Part shown: positions 29,366 to 42,183 of the stretch, one piece after another
Layout of the letters: each line of letters starts with the position of its first letter
Numbering within the stretch: the first letter of the stretch is position 1
Notes under the pieces: generated by a model
Database searches by the model: none
Seen by the model: the letters and a program-made list of their open reading frames with translations, nothing else
Told to the model about the DNA's origin: nothing
Program-made: the position numbers and the translations under genes
From: Paulinella micropora
Taxonomy: Eukaryota > Cercozoa > Imbricatea > Euglyphida > Paulinellidae
Length of the DNA: 64,000 nucleotides
Assembly: GCA_019918135.1 (NCBI GenBank)
Contig: WBZZ01005584.1
Location: forward strand, 62,001-126,000
Reading direction: 5' to 3'

Positions 29366-29892
29366 TTATACCTCCAACGACATGTCCACTTCATCAGCGT
29401 CGATCGCGGGCTTTTTGGACTTCGGCTTGCCTAGTCACGTCAGAAATTAGAAACACTGAAAAAAAAGCACACAAAAAAAGATGAAATTTGCTAGTACCTG
29501 GCTTTTTCTTGCTGGACCCCTTAGGCATAGGAGGCTCAGGGGTCTCTTCTTCTTCAGGGACGTCTGGAACGTCTGGAACATCGTCGACGTCGATGGATTC
29601 TGCACAAAGAACCAAACAATATTACATACATCCTTCATTTTTCATTACATACAATGTTGCTACCGAATCTCAGTTTTTTTGGCCTGCCCGAAGAGCAAGG
29701 CTCAGTCGGGCCCTTTTTTTGATTCTTCTTCTAACGTTTCAGGCGAGCATGCAGTAAATATGCAAAATAAAGAAAAGGAAGATGCCAAAAAAAACAAAAA
29801 CAAAAACAAAAAAAAAAAAAAACAAAAAAAAAAAGATGGAGCTGGTGGAGAAAAAGAATAATAACATGTATATGAAGAAGAAAAAGAAAAAT

Positions 29893-29928
<36 letters not shown>

Positions 29929-30545
29929 AGAAGAAGAAGAAGAAATGACCTTGTTTGCTTCGTACAGAAGCAAAAGCTCCCGCTTCCGCCAGTTGCAAAT
30001 CATAGGCGGGTTCGTGGGGTTACCGACGTAGAGGAGCCACGCGGGCTTCACCTGCTTCTCGAAGTCCATCGGCGACGGATCAAGCATGCAAGAGTGTTTA
30101 AGGTTAAAACCAAAAAAACCCATGAGCTGATATTGGATTTCGTCAGCCTTGCCATCGCCGTCAGTGTCGACCTCGCGCGCAGCAAAAATGAAGCGCTTCG
30201 ATCCTGCAACATCCAAGTATAAAAAATATGTGCAGCTTGTGAATTTTGAAAAACATACAGTACCTCGATTGACTTGCGCAGGAGTCTTCTTGCGCCAACC
30301 AATGGGAAAGACAATGAAGAGCCTGCAAATAAAAAATAAACAATCAGTTTATAAAAATCTTTCATACTTATAGGGAAAAAGACCCGGGAGCACAAGGTGA
30401 AGTTTCACCCTCACATGTCTCCACTTGCGTGGACGCCTTCAGTTCGAAATTGTTGTACTTTGTAAGTGCAACGTCGAGCGCGAGCGCCCCCTCCCGATGT
30501 TTGTTGTCCTCGGATGTGAACTTAAAGAGCAAGCTAATTAAAGCA
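29366..30545 (-). CDS. Multi-exon gene part, EF-hand-like acidic protein
   Basis: Minus-strand exons with GT-AG borders: about 30400-30545 (DNKHREGALALDVALTKYNN), 30264-30322 (LFIVFPIGWRKKTPAQVNR), 29950-30203 (REVDTDGDGKADEIQYQ, then KQVKPAWLLYVGNPTNPP), 29498-29599 (acidic DVDDVPDVPDVPEEEE) and 29366-29430 (KSKKPAIDADEVDMSLE). DTDGDGKADE looks like a calcium-binding loop of the EF-hand or thrombospondin-3 kind. The last visible exon ends in a possible donor, so transcription may go on to the coiled-coil exon at 28.5 kb. Upstream it may join exons at 34.5-35.7 kb. Function unknown; cargo of the 15.3-kb transposon by position. Confidence 0.55.
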
Positions 30546-30583
30546 GCAGCAAAAGAGGAATAATAATAATAGTAATAAAAAGA

Positions 30584-30736
30584 GAGTTTAAATTAAAAAA
30601 AAAATGGCAGCGCTTCCCGTTAGAAGAAATATACTCGAAAAAAAAAACAGGGAAAGGCTCACTGATAGAAGGCCACACACACTAGCTAACTATACTAAAG
30701 CTAAGTATCTATACTCCCCTTTCTAAACTATGCTAT
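30584..30736 (+). repeat. Short interspersed unit S3, copy 2
   Basis: As at 29124; CAGCGCTTCCCGTTAGAA and CCACACACACTAGCTAAC. It lies just upstream of the last minus-strand exon region and next to the longest (AAT)n tract. Confidence 0.8.
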
Positions 30737-30737
30737 C

Positions 30738-31038
<301 letters not shown>

Positions 31039-31053
31039 AATAATAATAATAAT

Positions 31054-31460
31054 ACTATATCTGAGGCGTACTGATGCAGCTAATGGCATATCCTCAACGG
31101 ACATAAGCCTCCAATACCCTTTTTCGAGGTCCTCCACCCCCCCGTGTCAGTCTCTCGCCTGATGATCGGGGCCACCGATGGAGCTCCTGAGGGCAAGACT
31201 GCACTAAGCCGAGGTTATTCCGCAGTCCCAGCAACCTCTTGCAAGACGTCACCGAATGTGCAAGTGCATACACCAAGCGCGGTTGCTAGAGCTGCCTCGA
31301 AACCCCACCCATAACAATCTGGTGTCTGCTGGGTCCTGGGCTATCAACCAGCATATGCGGAGTTTAAGATCTTTTACGCGCGCAACAACCCTCCTCCCCA
31401 GCATCTACCACCAAAGGGTTATGAGTTGGCGTCACAGTTTAACGCCTTGAGGCCATTGGG

Positions 31461-31463
<3 letters not shown>
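31054..31463 (-). repeat. Short interspersed unit S4, copy 1
   Basis: A 410-base unit almost identical to 31834-32243 (starts CTATATCTGAGGCGTACTG, ends TTGAGGCCATTGGGCTG). Bounded by (AAT)n on both sides. Peptide matches in its ORFs are unremarkable; no RNA gene recognised. Confidence 0.8.
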
Positions 31464-31507
<44 letters not shown>

Positions 31508-31509
<2 letters not shown>

Positions 31510-31754
31510 GTGCTTCTCTGTCAATGGCTGATGCATTTCTGCACATGCGCCTCCATCGTCTCACCCGTGAGGGGAGTACGAAGAATTGACGATAAGCTCT
31601 AATGACACCCCCGCAAGGGCAGTTCCAACACTTCCAGACGGGCCGGTATGTTCAATGAAAATACTGGTCCAGAAATAGACCGGTATGTTCAATGAAAATA
31701 CTGGTGGCACCGACGGGAATCGAACTGGCGACAGGGCCCAGATGGTAGAACTTG
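31508..31754 (-). repeat. tRNA-derived SINE S1, copy 2 (tRNA head cut)
   Basis: Same as copy 1 but ends in (AAT)n inside the tRNA-like head, after CAGATGGTAGAACTTGA. It has two 37-base units. Confidence 0.85.
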
Positions 31755-31755
31755 A

Positions 31756-31833
<78 letters not shown>

Positions 31834-31836
<3 letters not shown>

Positions 31837-32240
31837 ATATCTGAGGCGTACTGATGCAGCTAATGGCATATCCTCAACGGACATAAGCCTCCAATACCCT
31901 TTTTCGAGGTCCTCCACCCCCCCGTGTCAGTCTCTTGCCTGATGATCGGGGCCACCGATGGAGCTCCTGAGGGCAAGACTGCACTAAGCCGAGGTTATTC
32001 CGCAGTCCCAGCAACCTCTTGCAAGACGTCACCGAATGTGCAAGTGCATACACCAAGCGCGGTTGCTAGAGCTGCCTCAAAACCCCACCCATAACAATCT
32101 GGTGTCTGCTGGGTCCTGGGCTATCAACCAGCATATGCGGAGTTTAAGATCTTTTACGCGCGCAACGACCCTCCTCCCCAGCATCTACCACCAAAGGGTT
32201 ATGAGTTAGCGTCACAGTTTAACGCCTTGAGGCCATTGGG

Positions 32241-32243
<3 letters not shown>
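31834..32243 (-). repeat. Short interspersed unit S4, copy 2
   Basis: Direct copy of 31054-31463 with only a handful of substitutions; the pair with its microsatellites forms a roughly 780-bp direct repeat. Confidence 0.8.
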
Positions 32244-32306
<63 letters not shown>

Positions 32307-32330
32307 TAAAAGAGGAACAGAAGAAAAAGC

Positions 32331-32390
<60 letters not shown>

Positions 32391-32392
<2 letters not shown>

Positions 32393-32623
32393 GTGCTTCT
32401 CTGTCAATGGCTGATGCAAATCTGCACATGCGCCTCCATCGTCTCACCCGTGAGGAGAGTACGAAGAATTGACGATAGGCTCTAATGACACCCCCGCAAG
32501 GGCAGTTCCAACACTTCCAGACGGACCGGTATGTTCAATGAAAATACTGGTGGCACCGACGGGAATCGAACTGGCGACAGGGCCCAGATGGTAGAACTTG
32601 ACCACTGGGCTATCACGGTGTCC
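32391..32623 (-). repeat. tRNA-derived SINE S1, copy 3 (one 37-base unit)
   Basis: Complete tRNA head with A and B boxes, but only one copy of the 37-base unit. Its body shares GCAAATCTGCACATG with copy 5, so these two form a subfamily. Confidence 0.85.
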
Positions 32624-33273
<650 letters not shown>

Positions 33274-33275
<2 letters not shown>

Positions 33276-33543
33276 GTGCTTCTCTGTCAATGGCTGATGC
33301 ATTTCTGCACATGCGCCTCCATCGTCTCACCCGTGAGGGGAGTACGAAGAATTGACGATAAGCTCTAATGACACCCCCGCAAGGGCAGTTCCAACACTTC
33401 CAGACGGGCCGGTATGTTCAATGAAAATACTGGTCCAGAAATAGACCGGTATGTTCAATGAAAATACTGGTGGCACCGACGGGAATCGAACTGGCGACAG
33501 GGCCCAGATGGTAGAACTTGACCACTGGGCTATCACGGTGTCC
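33274..33543 (-). repeat. tRNA-derived SINE S1, copy 6 (full length)
   Basis: Full head, two 37-base units, body, tail; nearly identical to copies 1, 7 and 8. Confidence 0.85.
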
Positions 33544-33546
33544 TAA

Positions 33547-33582
<36 letters not shown>

Positions 33583-33583
<1 letters not shown>

Positions 33584-33741
33584 GTATGAAATTTAAAAAA
33601 AATGACAGCGCTTCCCGTTAGAGGGATTATACTCGAAAAAAAAAGACAGGGAAAGGCTCACTGATAGAAGGCCACACACACTAGCTAACTATACTAAAGC
33701 TAGTAACTAACTCCTTTCTGTAAACTATGCTACAGTATCCA
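33583..33741 (+). repeat. Short interspersed unit S3, copy 3
   Basis: ACAGCGCTTCCCGTTAGAGG through CTAACTATACTAAAGCTAG; lies between SINE copies 6 and 7. Confidence 0.8.
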
Positions 33742-33763
33742 GTAATAATAATAATAATAATAA

Positions 33764-34033
33764 TAGTGCTTCTCTGTCAATGGCTGATGCATTTCTGCAC
33801 ATGCGCCTCCATCGTCTCACCCGTGAGGGGAGTACGAAGAATTGACGATAAGCTCTAATGACACCCCCGCAAGGGCAGTTCCAACACTTCCAGACGGGCC
33901 GGTATGTTCAATGAAAATACTGGTCCAGAAATAGACCGGTATGTTCAATGAAAATACTGGTGGCACCGACGGGAATCGAACTGGCGACAGGGCCCAGATG
34001 GTAGAACTTGACCACTGGGCTATCACGGTGTCC
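33764..34033 (-). repeat. tRNA-derived SINE S1, copy 7 (full length)
   Basis: Same as copy 6. A (AAT)12 tract joins it to copy 8. Confidence 0.85.
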
Positions 34034-34071
<38 letters not shown>

Positions 34072-34073
<2 letters not shown>

Positions 34074-34341
34074 GTGCTTCTCTGTCAATGGCTGATGCAT
34101 TTCTGCACATGCGCCTCCATCGTCTCACCCGTGAGGGGAGTACGAAGAATTGACGATAAGCTCTAATGGCACCCCCGCAAGGGCAGTTCCAACACTTCCA
34201 GACGGGCCGGTATGTTCAATGAAAATACTGGTCCAGAAATAGACCGGTATGTTCAATGAAAATACTGGTGGCACCGACGGGAATCGAACTGGCGACAGGG
34301 CCCAGATGGTAGAACTTGACCACTGGGCTATCACGGTGTCC
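34072..34341 (-). repeat. tRNA-derived SINE S1, copy 8 (full length)
   Basis: Same structure; differs by a single base in GCTCTAATGGCACCCC. Confidence 0.85.
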
Positions 34342-34363
34342 AATAATAATAATAATAATAATG

Positions 34364-34451
<88 letters not shown>

Positions 34452-34469
34452 TAATAATAATAATACCAG

Positions 34470-35700
34470 TCTTGATAATCTAATCCGGATAGGAATGTGA
34501 AAATTCCTTTGTGGGCCCACACGCGAACCTTCCCCGAATCCAGAGGGGGAAACCCACTCAGCTGGTCATCCTCCTCTTCCTTCTTCTTCCTCTCCTCCTC
34601 CTCCATCTTCTTCCTCTCTTCCTCCTCCTTCTTCCTCTCCTCTTCCTCCTTCTTCTTCCTCTCCTCCTCCTCCTCCTTCTTCTTCTTCCTCTCCTCCTCC
34701 TCCTTCTTCTTCTTCTCCTCCTCCTTCTTCTTCTTCTCCTCCTCCTCCTTCTTCTTCTTCTCCTCCTCCTCCTTCTTCTTCTTCTTCTCTCCTCCTCCTT
34801 CTTCTTCTTCTTCTTCTCCTCCTCCTTCTCCTCCTCCTCCTCCTTCTTCTTCTTCTCCTCCTCCTTCTTCTCCTTCTCCTCCTCCTCCTTCTTCTTCTTC
34901 TTCTTCTCCTCCTCCTCCTCCTCCTTCTCCCTCTTCTTCTTCTTCTTCTTCTCCTCCTTCTTCTTCTTCTTCTGCTCCTCCTCCTTCTTCTTCTTCTTCT
35001 CCTCCTCCTCCTTCTTCTTCTTCTTCTCCTCCTCCTCCTCCTTCTTCTTCTTCTCCTCCTCCTTCTTCTCCTTTTCATCCTTCTTCTTCTTCTTCTCCTC
35101 CTTCTTCTTCTTCTTCTCCTCCTTCTTCTTCTCCTTCTCCTTCTCCTTCCCTTTGTCCTTCTTTTTTTGCTTCTCCTTCTTCTCCTTCTCCTTCTCCTGT
35201 CTCTTCTGCCTTTTTGCGGGAGGAGCTTCTCCCAATCCGTCGTCCCAGGGCACAGGCTTATTCTTGAGCAGGATCCCTACGATGCATGCATTATAAATAC
35301 ATACATACATACATAATACCTTGTGCATTCCAGGTGTAGCTGAAGCCGCGGACCAACTCCTCCAAATCGCCTTTGCCCTGCATGTTGCACATTAAATAAA
35401 TAAGTAAGTAAGTAAGTGAGCAAGCATATACCAGATCATGCTTGCAAAAGACTGCGTGGGGAATCTCCACACAATCAAAGGGCAGCACGTCTGCAGACCC
35501 GTTGATTTTAAGGAACAATTCCCCACGCGAATTTTTGAGAATGGCTTGCAGAGTCTTGGCAATGTGCTTCGTAGACATGCCAGAGTCAGAAAGTGATCCT
35601 ACACGTTGACAAACGAGCAAAATGAGTTGAATTCCAAAGACATAACTACCAGTCAGCGCCTTCAACCTTAAAATTTTTCTCGGGCCGGTCTGAAATTTGA
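34470..35700 (-). CDS. Multi-exon gene part, Lys/Glu-rich protein
   Basis: Minus-strand exons with GT-AG borders: about 35647-35700 (PRKILRLKALTG), about 35432-35598 (SDSGMSTKHIAKTLQAILKN, LKINGSADVLPFDCVEIPHA), about 35322-35378 (KGDLEELVRGFSYTWNAQ) and a long exon below 35278 that starts ILLKNKPVPWDDGLGEAPP and turns into a Lys/Glu/Arg run of about 200 residues. A coding-like end (SGFPPLDSGKVRVWAHKG) is seen at about 34500-34560 in another frame, so the triplet run has changed length. The start lies in or beyond the 340-bp satellite. Probably the 5' part of the same minus-strand gene as the exons at 29.4-30.5 kb. Nuclear by composition. Confidence 0.5.
34566..35210. repeat. CTT/CTC triplet tract (coding on the minus strand)
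   Basis: 645 bases of TTC, TCC and CTC triplets, coding Lys/Glu or Arg on the minus strand. Open in several frames, so ORFs on the plus strand here (poly-Ser, poly-Leu) are artefacts. Confidence 0.85.
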
Positions 35701-35728
35701 ACGTGTGGAAAAAGGGTCGTGTTATTAT

Positions 35729-36935
35729 CAAACTTTTGTGCAGAGATTTTATTAAGAGCATGACATTTCGAGAAGATGTAACAGCATTCCCGCTCTTTCC
35801 CCAGCTCAGAATGAGCGGGAATGCTATTCTTTTTTTCTGTACACAACAATCTGTGGAAAAAACTCTGCACAAAAGTTTGTGAAAAGCGACCGGCATGATT
35901 TTGCATTTCCTTCCTACGTACTCTCAACTCATGTCATCCCTTGCATGTTTCTGCTATAACGTGTTTGTTGAAGCTATAAATGTCATTTCCTAACATTGCA
36001 CGACCCAGCTTAATCTATTTTTCATAAACCAGCAATTCGATGAAACTCGTTTTTGGATTGCTGTTTTGCAAACTTTTGTGCAGAGATTTTATTGAGAACA
36101 TGACATTTCGAGAAAATGTAACAGCATTCCCGCTCTTTTCCCAGCTCAGAATGAGCGGGAATGCTATTCTTTTTTTCTGTACACAACAATCTGTGGAAAA
36201 AACTCTGCACAAAAGTTTGTGAAAACCGACCGGCATGATTTTGCATTTCCTTCCTACGTACTCTCAACTCATGTCATCCCTTGCATGTTTCTGCTATAAC
36301 GTGTTTGTTGAAGCTATAAATGTCATTTCCTAACATTGCACGACCCAGCTTAATCTATTTTTCACAAACCAGCAATTCGATGAAACTCGTTTTCGGACTG
36401 CTGTTTTGCAAACTTTTGTGCAGAGATTTTATTAAGAGCATGACATTACGAGAAGATGTAACAGCATTCCCGCTCTTTTCCCAGCTCAGAATGAGCGGGA
36501 ATGCTATTCTTTTCTTCTGTACACAACAATCTATGGAAAAAACTCTGCACAAAAGTTTGTGAAAACCGACCGGCATGATTTTGCATTTCCTTCCTAGTAC
36601 GTACTCTCAACTCATGTCATCCCTTGCATGTTTCTGCTGCAACGTGTTTGTTGAAGCTATAAATGTCATTTCCTAACATTGCACGACCCAGCTTAATCTA
36701 TTTTTCACAAACCAGCAATTCGATGAAACTCGCTTTTGGATTGCTGTTTTGCAAACTTTTGTGCAGAGATTTTATTGAGAGCATGACATTTCGAGAAGAT
36801 GTAACAGCATTCCCGCTCTTTTCCCAGCTCAGAATGAGCGGGAATGCTATTCTTTTCTTCTGTACACAACAATCTATGGAAAAAACTCTGCACAAAAGTT
36901 TGTGAAACTGACCGGCATGATTTTGCATTTCCTCT
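35729..36935. repeat. 340-bp satellite, 3.5 units, with nested palindromes
   Basis: Units start at 35729, 36069, 36409 and 36752. Each begins with CAAACTTTTGTGCAGAG and has the exact complement CTCTGCACAAAAGTTTG about 134 bases later. Within this is a second palindrome, AGCATTCCCGCTC / GAGCGGGAATGCT. Units are over 95 percent alike by eye; the last is cut by an (ATT)n tract. Confidence 0.9.
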
Positions 36936-36941
36936 TCAATA

Positions 36942-36993
<52 letters not shown>

Positions 36994-37260
36994 GACACCG
37001 TGATAGCCCAGTGGTCAAGTTCTACCATCTGGGCCCTGTCGCCAGTTCGATTCCCGTCGGTGCCACCAGTATTTTCATTGAACATACCGGTCCGTCTGGA
37101 CCAGTATTTTCATTGAACATACCGGTCCGTCTGGAAGTGTTGGAACTGCCCTTGCGGGGGTGTCATTACAGCCTATCGTCAATTCTTCGTACTCCCCTCA
37201 CGGGTGAGACGATGGAGGCGCATGTGCAGAAATGCATCAGCCATTGACAGAGAAGCACTA
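36994..37260 (+). repeat. tRNA-derived SINE S1, copy 9 (plus strand, full length)
   Basis: Inverted relative to copies 1-8. The head GACACCGTGATAGCCCAGTG and B box AGTTCGATTCCC can be read directly. Two 37-base-type units joined by GTCCGTCTGG; ends GAGAAGCACTATTATT. Confidence 0.85.
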
Positions 37261-37278
37261 TTATTATTATTATTATTA

Positions 37279-37324
<46 letters not shown>

Positions 37325-37328
37325 GTTG

Positions 37329-37447
37329 CTTGGAGCTGCCTTGCGGGGGTGTCAGTAGAGCCTATCGTCAAATCTTCGTACTCCCCTCACGGGTGAGACG
37401 ATGGAGGCACATGTGCAGAAATGCATTCGCCATTGACTGAGAAGCAC

Positions 37448-37448
<1 letters not shown>
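37329..37448 (+). repeat. tRNA-derived SINE S1, copy 10 (5' truncated, older)
   Basis: Body and tail only, with more substitutions than the other copies (GAGCTGCCTTGCGGGGGTG, CATTCGCCATTGACTGAG). Confidence 0.8.
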
Positions 37449-37514
<66 letters not shown>

Positions 37515-37609
37515 GAGTCTTTGGAGCGGAGCCGCGTCACCGAACGGCCCCGTGCTACCAATGGAGGCACATGTCCGACAGGATCAAAGGCCAATTGACT
37601 GATAAATCT
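37515..37609 (+). repeat. SINE-like unit related to S1 tail
   Basis: GGAGCGGAGCCGCGTCACCG, then ATGGAGGCACATGTCCGAC and CAATTGACTGATAAATCTATTATT. The end is laid out like the S1 tail, so the two may share a 3' end used by the same LINE. Confidence 0.5.
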
Positions 37610-37634
37610 ATTATTATTATTATTATTGTTATTA

Positions 37635-37677
<43 letters not shown>

Positions 37678-37680
<3 letters not shown>

Positions 37681-37835
37681 GCATAGTTTAAAGAGGGGAG
37701 TATAGATACTAGCTTTAGTATAACTAGCTAGTGTGTGTGGCCTTCTATCAGTGAGCCTTTCTCTGTCCTTTTTTTTTTTAGTGATTCCCTCTAACGGGAA
37801 GCGCTGCCATTTTTTTCATGTGTATTTCAAACTTT
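37678..37835 (-). repeat. Short interspersed unit S3, copy 4 (inverted)
   Basis: CTAACGGGAAGCGCTG at 37791-37806 and GTGTGTGTGGCCTTCTATC are the complement of copies 1-3. It lies right before the DUF7869-like gene. Confidence 0.8.
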
Positions 37836-37936
37836 AGGTATGCCATGCTGAGGGCTAGCAAGGCGCCGATATATGTGGCACACCGTGGTGGTGGCTACGG
37901 AGTCTTTGCTGATAATACCTTCCTCCTTCTTTTCAG

Positions 37937-40824
37937 CTTGGGCTCCTCGAACCAGGAGGAAAGTCTTTGCGTGCTGCAGATCATGCTGCATTTTCTGATC
38001 ATTTCACTATGAAAATTGGGAGTTCCCTGCAAACAGGGATGCATCCAATTAAATTCATTAACGAATCGAGCAGGAATGCAATGCATCTCATCAACTCTTC
38101 ATCGCAAGGGTTCAACAAGCTCGACGATGACACTTGCCGACCGAACGTGAAGGTAAATTATGTTAGTTGTTACATACATCCATGCAATGTAAGTTTTTGT
38201 TACGTGTGTTGTATTTTTTCTATAAATATTGTTGTAAATAATGTCAGGTCAGCAAGGGTACTCCTATTGTGACTGTCACCACCGCAATATCGAAAGATCA
38301 AGAGATTTTGCTCAGCTATGCGCCTAATCCAGACCTAGAGATAGCTACGCTGCCAAGCGATGCACATCCGGTCTGGTTGAAAGAGGCTGCCAAGGAAGGA
38401 GCTAAAATCCCAGTTTTCCTGTTCGAGACTGACATTGGTCATGTATGTTTCATCGTTCCTGAGAAAGAACATCCGCTTTCACTTAAGTCAATTTCCTTGC
38501 TTCATGAAGCAAAGGTTGAACTTTTAGCGTCGGTCAGCAGTATTAGTTCTGATGGAAAGCAACCGCTCTCCAGGTCATCATCTATTCCGCCGGAAAAAAA
38601 GAGGAAGCTTCTCGACAGCGTGTCCTCAATTTCAGATAGTCGCCGCACGCTTCTGCCCAGGGAAAGCTCGGACATTACAGTCATCACAGAAAAATCAAGC
38701 TTGAGTGATGCACAGGTAAAAAATAAATAAATGAAAATTATTACTGAGAAGATTCTTTTTTACAGGCAGGTGTTCCTGACGTTGATGCTAACCTCGACAG
38801 CTGGAAACAGTCAGACAGTTCTACTGTCACTACAGGATATGATGTTAGTAGCTGCAGCAGCTCTAGACTATATCTTCCTACTGGCTCCATGGTAATTTTT
38901 TTTCTCTACCTGTCTATGTTCATGCTGGTTAATGTTCATAAACGATCTTGTTTGCGTAGAACGTCGACGAAGAGTGTTCAGATACGGATTCAAACGGTGA
39001 TGCTGCATCTATCAACCCTGGATTGCTTCCTCCTCTGGTCGGCGTGGACGATGCGGAATTATCCAACGAGCTTCGATTGAACTTCGACGAGCTTATGGAA
39101 TCGAATGAGCTGTTGTATAACATCATGAGATTATCACCAATTCCTTACAGCAGACCACGTAAGAATCCAACGCGCCCCTACACGATGAAAAGTCGCACGA
39201 AAGGTGCAGTGAAGCTTCAGAGACCGTCTGCGCTCCAAAAACTGTTGGGGATTACCTTCGCCGACTTGGACAGGGAAGTTAAGTCTGTCTGCTGCAAAAA
39301 GTGGAAGTGTTATTCATTTATCGACACGCGTGATGTGCTTTACACGAGAGCGAAGAATGCGTCATCGTCTCTCAGTGAGCTTTATTCTTGGGCAGCTTCG
39401 CAGCTTGAATCGTTTCAAACAAAAACTGGATCGTTTCAGTATATGTATTTAACGGAGGCTGTGTGCAAAGTAGCCTGGCAGCGTATCTACGGGATCGGTG
39501 ATAAAGTTTTGTCAAGAGCACACAAACTTCTTGCAAATAACACGAAGGTTTTGACAAAAAGCTACTCAACCGTTCCTGAAACAGAAGATGTGGTAGCAGT
39601 ATTACTCTGCGAGAAGTTCATGGAGAGTTACCCGGAGATATGCAGCGACGGAATATGGAGGATGCAAGAAATGGCTCAGGACGCAGGAGTCCAAAACTAT
39701 GTTCGCGAGAATTGGAAAGATATGTGCCTTCGGTTTGGTTGTTCGAAACGAGTTGATCCAAATAATCCTCCGACAGACAATACGATCAACAAAGTTTGGC
39801 GCATGGATTTTCCGCACGTCAAGTTTGTCAGAGGTATTATGCATATTTTCGTTATCATTACTTATTACAGGTTTGTTTTGCAGAAGGAGATTTCTCAAAA
39901 TGCGAGATCTGCACAGAGCTTGCTGCTGATCATTCTAACGGTTTCAGGACTGAAGTAGAAGCTCAAGAATGGCGTCGCCGTAGCAGGCTTCATCACAAAA
40001 TTCACAGGGCGTGCCGCGTTGCCAGCATGCAGCGCAAGAAGGCAGCACCAGCAGATTTTGCTGCCACAGTCATATCAGCCGATATGAAACCGCCAGTGAA
40101 GATCCCATCTTGCCGCCGCGCCGCGAAAGATTTCAAAGGAAAAATTGTGTTTCGCCTTTGCGTTGGAATCAATACCTGCTACACTACCGATACGCATTTT
40201 ATTCTGACGTACCTTGAAGGCGCGGTAGAACACGGCGCGAACAGCAACATTACTATGCTTGCCGCACTTTTACATTGGCAACTTTGGAACCCTCGCACAA
40301 TGCAAGCGTGGAAATTATATCTTGAGTGGGACGGAGCTGGTGATAACACCGCGTGGGCGATGCTGGGTTTCCTTGGGCTCAATGTCGTTGACAGAGGAAT
40401 CCGTTTCCAAGTAGAGTCACATCGCAAGCCACCAGGGCACGGGCACGATGGAGATGATCAGGAATTTCGAGTTATGGATATCGGGTGGAAGAGCACCTTC
40501 CTGACAACTAACATCGCTCAAGCGTTATTAAAGCTCATTCTTGCATTCAAGAAGCAGCACAAGAAGAGGCATGTGCTGGTTGTTCTCGGATGTAACTACG
40601 ACTGGATGACTCATTTTAGCCCGTGTATGAACAAGAGTTTCAAAAACTACAACAAACCCTTGGCATATAGAATCACCAAGAAAGATCCTGACGCTTTGCC
40701 GACTGTAGAGATCGCTACTTGGGGAGACGCACAGGATTTTCATGGAGTGCGTGATGATCCCAGAGGAGAACCGATCAATTTGTTTATCGGACGCCCCGGT
40801 AATAATATTATCTATCTTTCTCTT

Positions 40825-40859
<35 letters not shown>

Positions 40860-41960
40860 CTCTCTCTCTTTCTCTCGTTCTATCTATCTATCTCTCTCTC
40901 TATTTATGACAGCGACCGACATGCCTCCCAAGCTTCCAGTCGGCTACTTCGTCAATCCGCGCCTGAAGAAGGATATTCGTGCTTTGGCTACTAAATACCT
41001 AGGGCCGGATGAGCGAGCACATGTGGAGGAAATGTTAGCAGGTGGAAATTTGACCAGAGTAGAGGTGGATGGAGATTACTTCGAAGGCGGCCTGCCCGGC
41101 CGTCCTGCTCATATGTCCTGTGTCGATGCAAAAGGCAAGGAATGGAGAGCAGAATTTCGATTGATCGACGAGCTACCTGTAAATTGGATGGAGTTGCCTC
41201 AAGAACGACAGGAGAAAATGAACGCACTTACGCGTTTGACCGATGAAGAGCTGCTGTCCTTACCACGCACTTATTTTGTTAATGAAGGACGTCCTCCAGC
41301 TCACCCGAGATGGCGTGGTGCAAGACAGCTTACTAGCGAAGAAAAGCAGGAGCAGGATTTAGCATTTGGAAATGCTTCTGAGCCTTGGCGGAAAATTCTC
41401 ACGTTGCTAAGATCGTCAGAGGAAAAAAAGCAATTTGCGTCCAAGCAGATGGTAGTTAGCGAATTGAAATCATGGATGAGAATGCATGGTGTTGCAACGC
41501 AAAACTCCGATCGGAAACAGTTCAAGAAGGCAGAGCTTATTGAACAAGCGTGGAACCATTTCGAACGATGCGACTGTGGGTTCCCTGAGGAAGAAGAGCT
41601 TGGTGCTGCTCAGCCTGCAGAACCAGTGGCAGATTCAGAGGATGACTTATCTGATACTTCATCTTCCAGTTCATCAACTGACTCATCGTCTGATCGATCT
41701 TCTGGTTCAGAGGAAGAAAAGCATGGTATTAGTTTTCTTCTTCTTCTTCTTCTTCTTCTTCTTCTTCTTCTTCTTCTTCTTCTTCTTCTTCTTCTTGTTC
41801 TTCTCCTCCTTAACATGATGCTATCCATATTGTAGATGATTCAGATCGCTCCGACGCAAGTTGGAGAATGCGTAACTCAGGAATCCGTTTGCGCGGACGT
41901 CGCCGCGCACGTCGTGCTGCGGGTGGACGTGGACGTGGACGTGGACGTGGTCGTATGTGA
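37937..41960 (+). CDS. DUF7869-like protein, probable transposase
   Basis: Seven visible exons with GT-AG borders: 37937-38152, 38248-38715, 38766-38891, 38960-39833, 39894-40798, 40913-41725, 41836-41960 (about 1175 residues). The first exon is an internal one; an upstream exon is likely. Central blocks fit the family I know as DUF7869: VWRMDFPHVKF, GDFSKCEICTEL, then ISADMKPPVKIPSC, YLEWDGAGDNTAWAMLGFLG and PPGHGHDGDDQEF. The Asp of SADMK, the Asp of LEWD and the acidic GDDQEF match the spacing of an RNase H-type D-D-D/E active site. The C-terminal part has a SAP-like helix pair (VSELKSWMRMHGV, KAELIEQAW), a Ser/Asp run and an RG-rich end (GRGRGRGRM). Position inside intact inverted repeats supports a transposase role; the activity is inferred. 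Confidence 0.7.
40803..40912. repeat. (TC)n and (TA)n tract within an intron
   Basis: The fifth visible intron of the DUF7869-like gene is almost wholly TC and TA repeats. The sixth (41726-41835) is an expanded (TTC)n tract. Confidence 0.8.
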
Positions 41961-42183
41961 TTATTTTTTTGAATGAATTTTTCTGGGTCCGACTTTTTCA
42001 TAATGGTTTTTGTCTAGGGCAACTGCAACTGTAACGCTTCTTCTAAAAACTGAAATTAGAAATTTGTTTAACTCCGATAATGCACCAGAATCTGATGTGA
42101 AGCGTCCTCCCTCCGACCCATTCCCCCCCCCCACCCCCCCCCTCCCCCCTCTACGTACCAGCGTACGTCACAGCTGGCAAACA

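Noticed and set aside
34497-35296. Plus-strand poly-Ser/Pro and poly-Leu/Phe ORFs
   Set aside because: Mirror of the CTT/CTC triplet tract that codes Lys/Glu on the minus strand.
35729-36935. CRISPR array
   Set aside because: Repeats are 340 bases without short unique spacers, in a eukaryote-type context.
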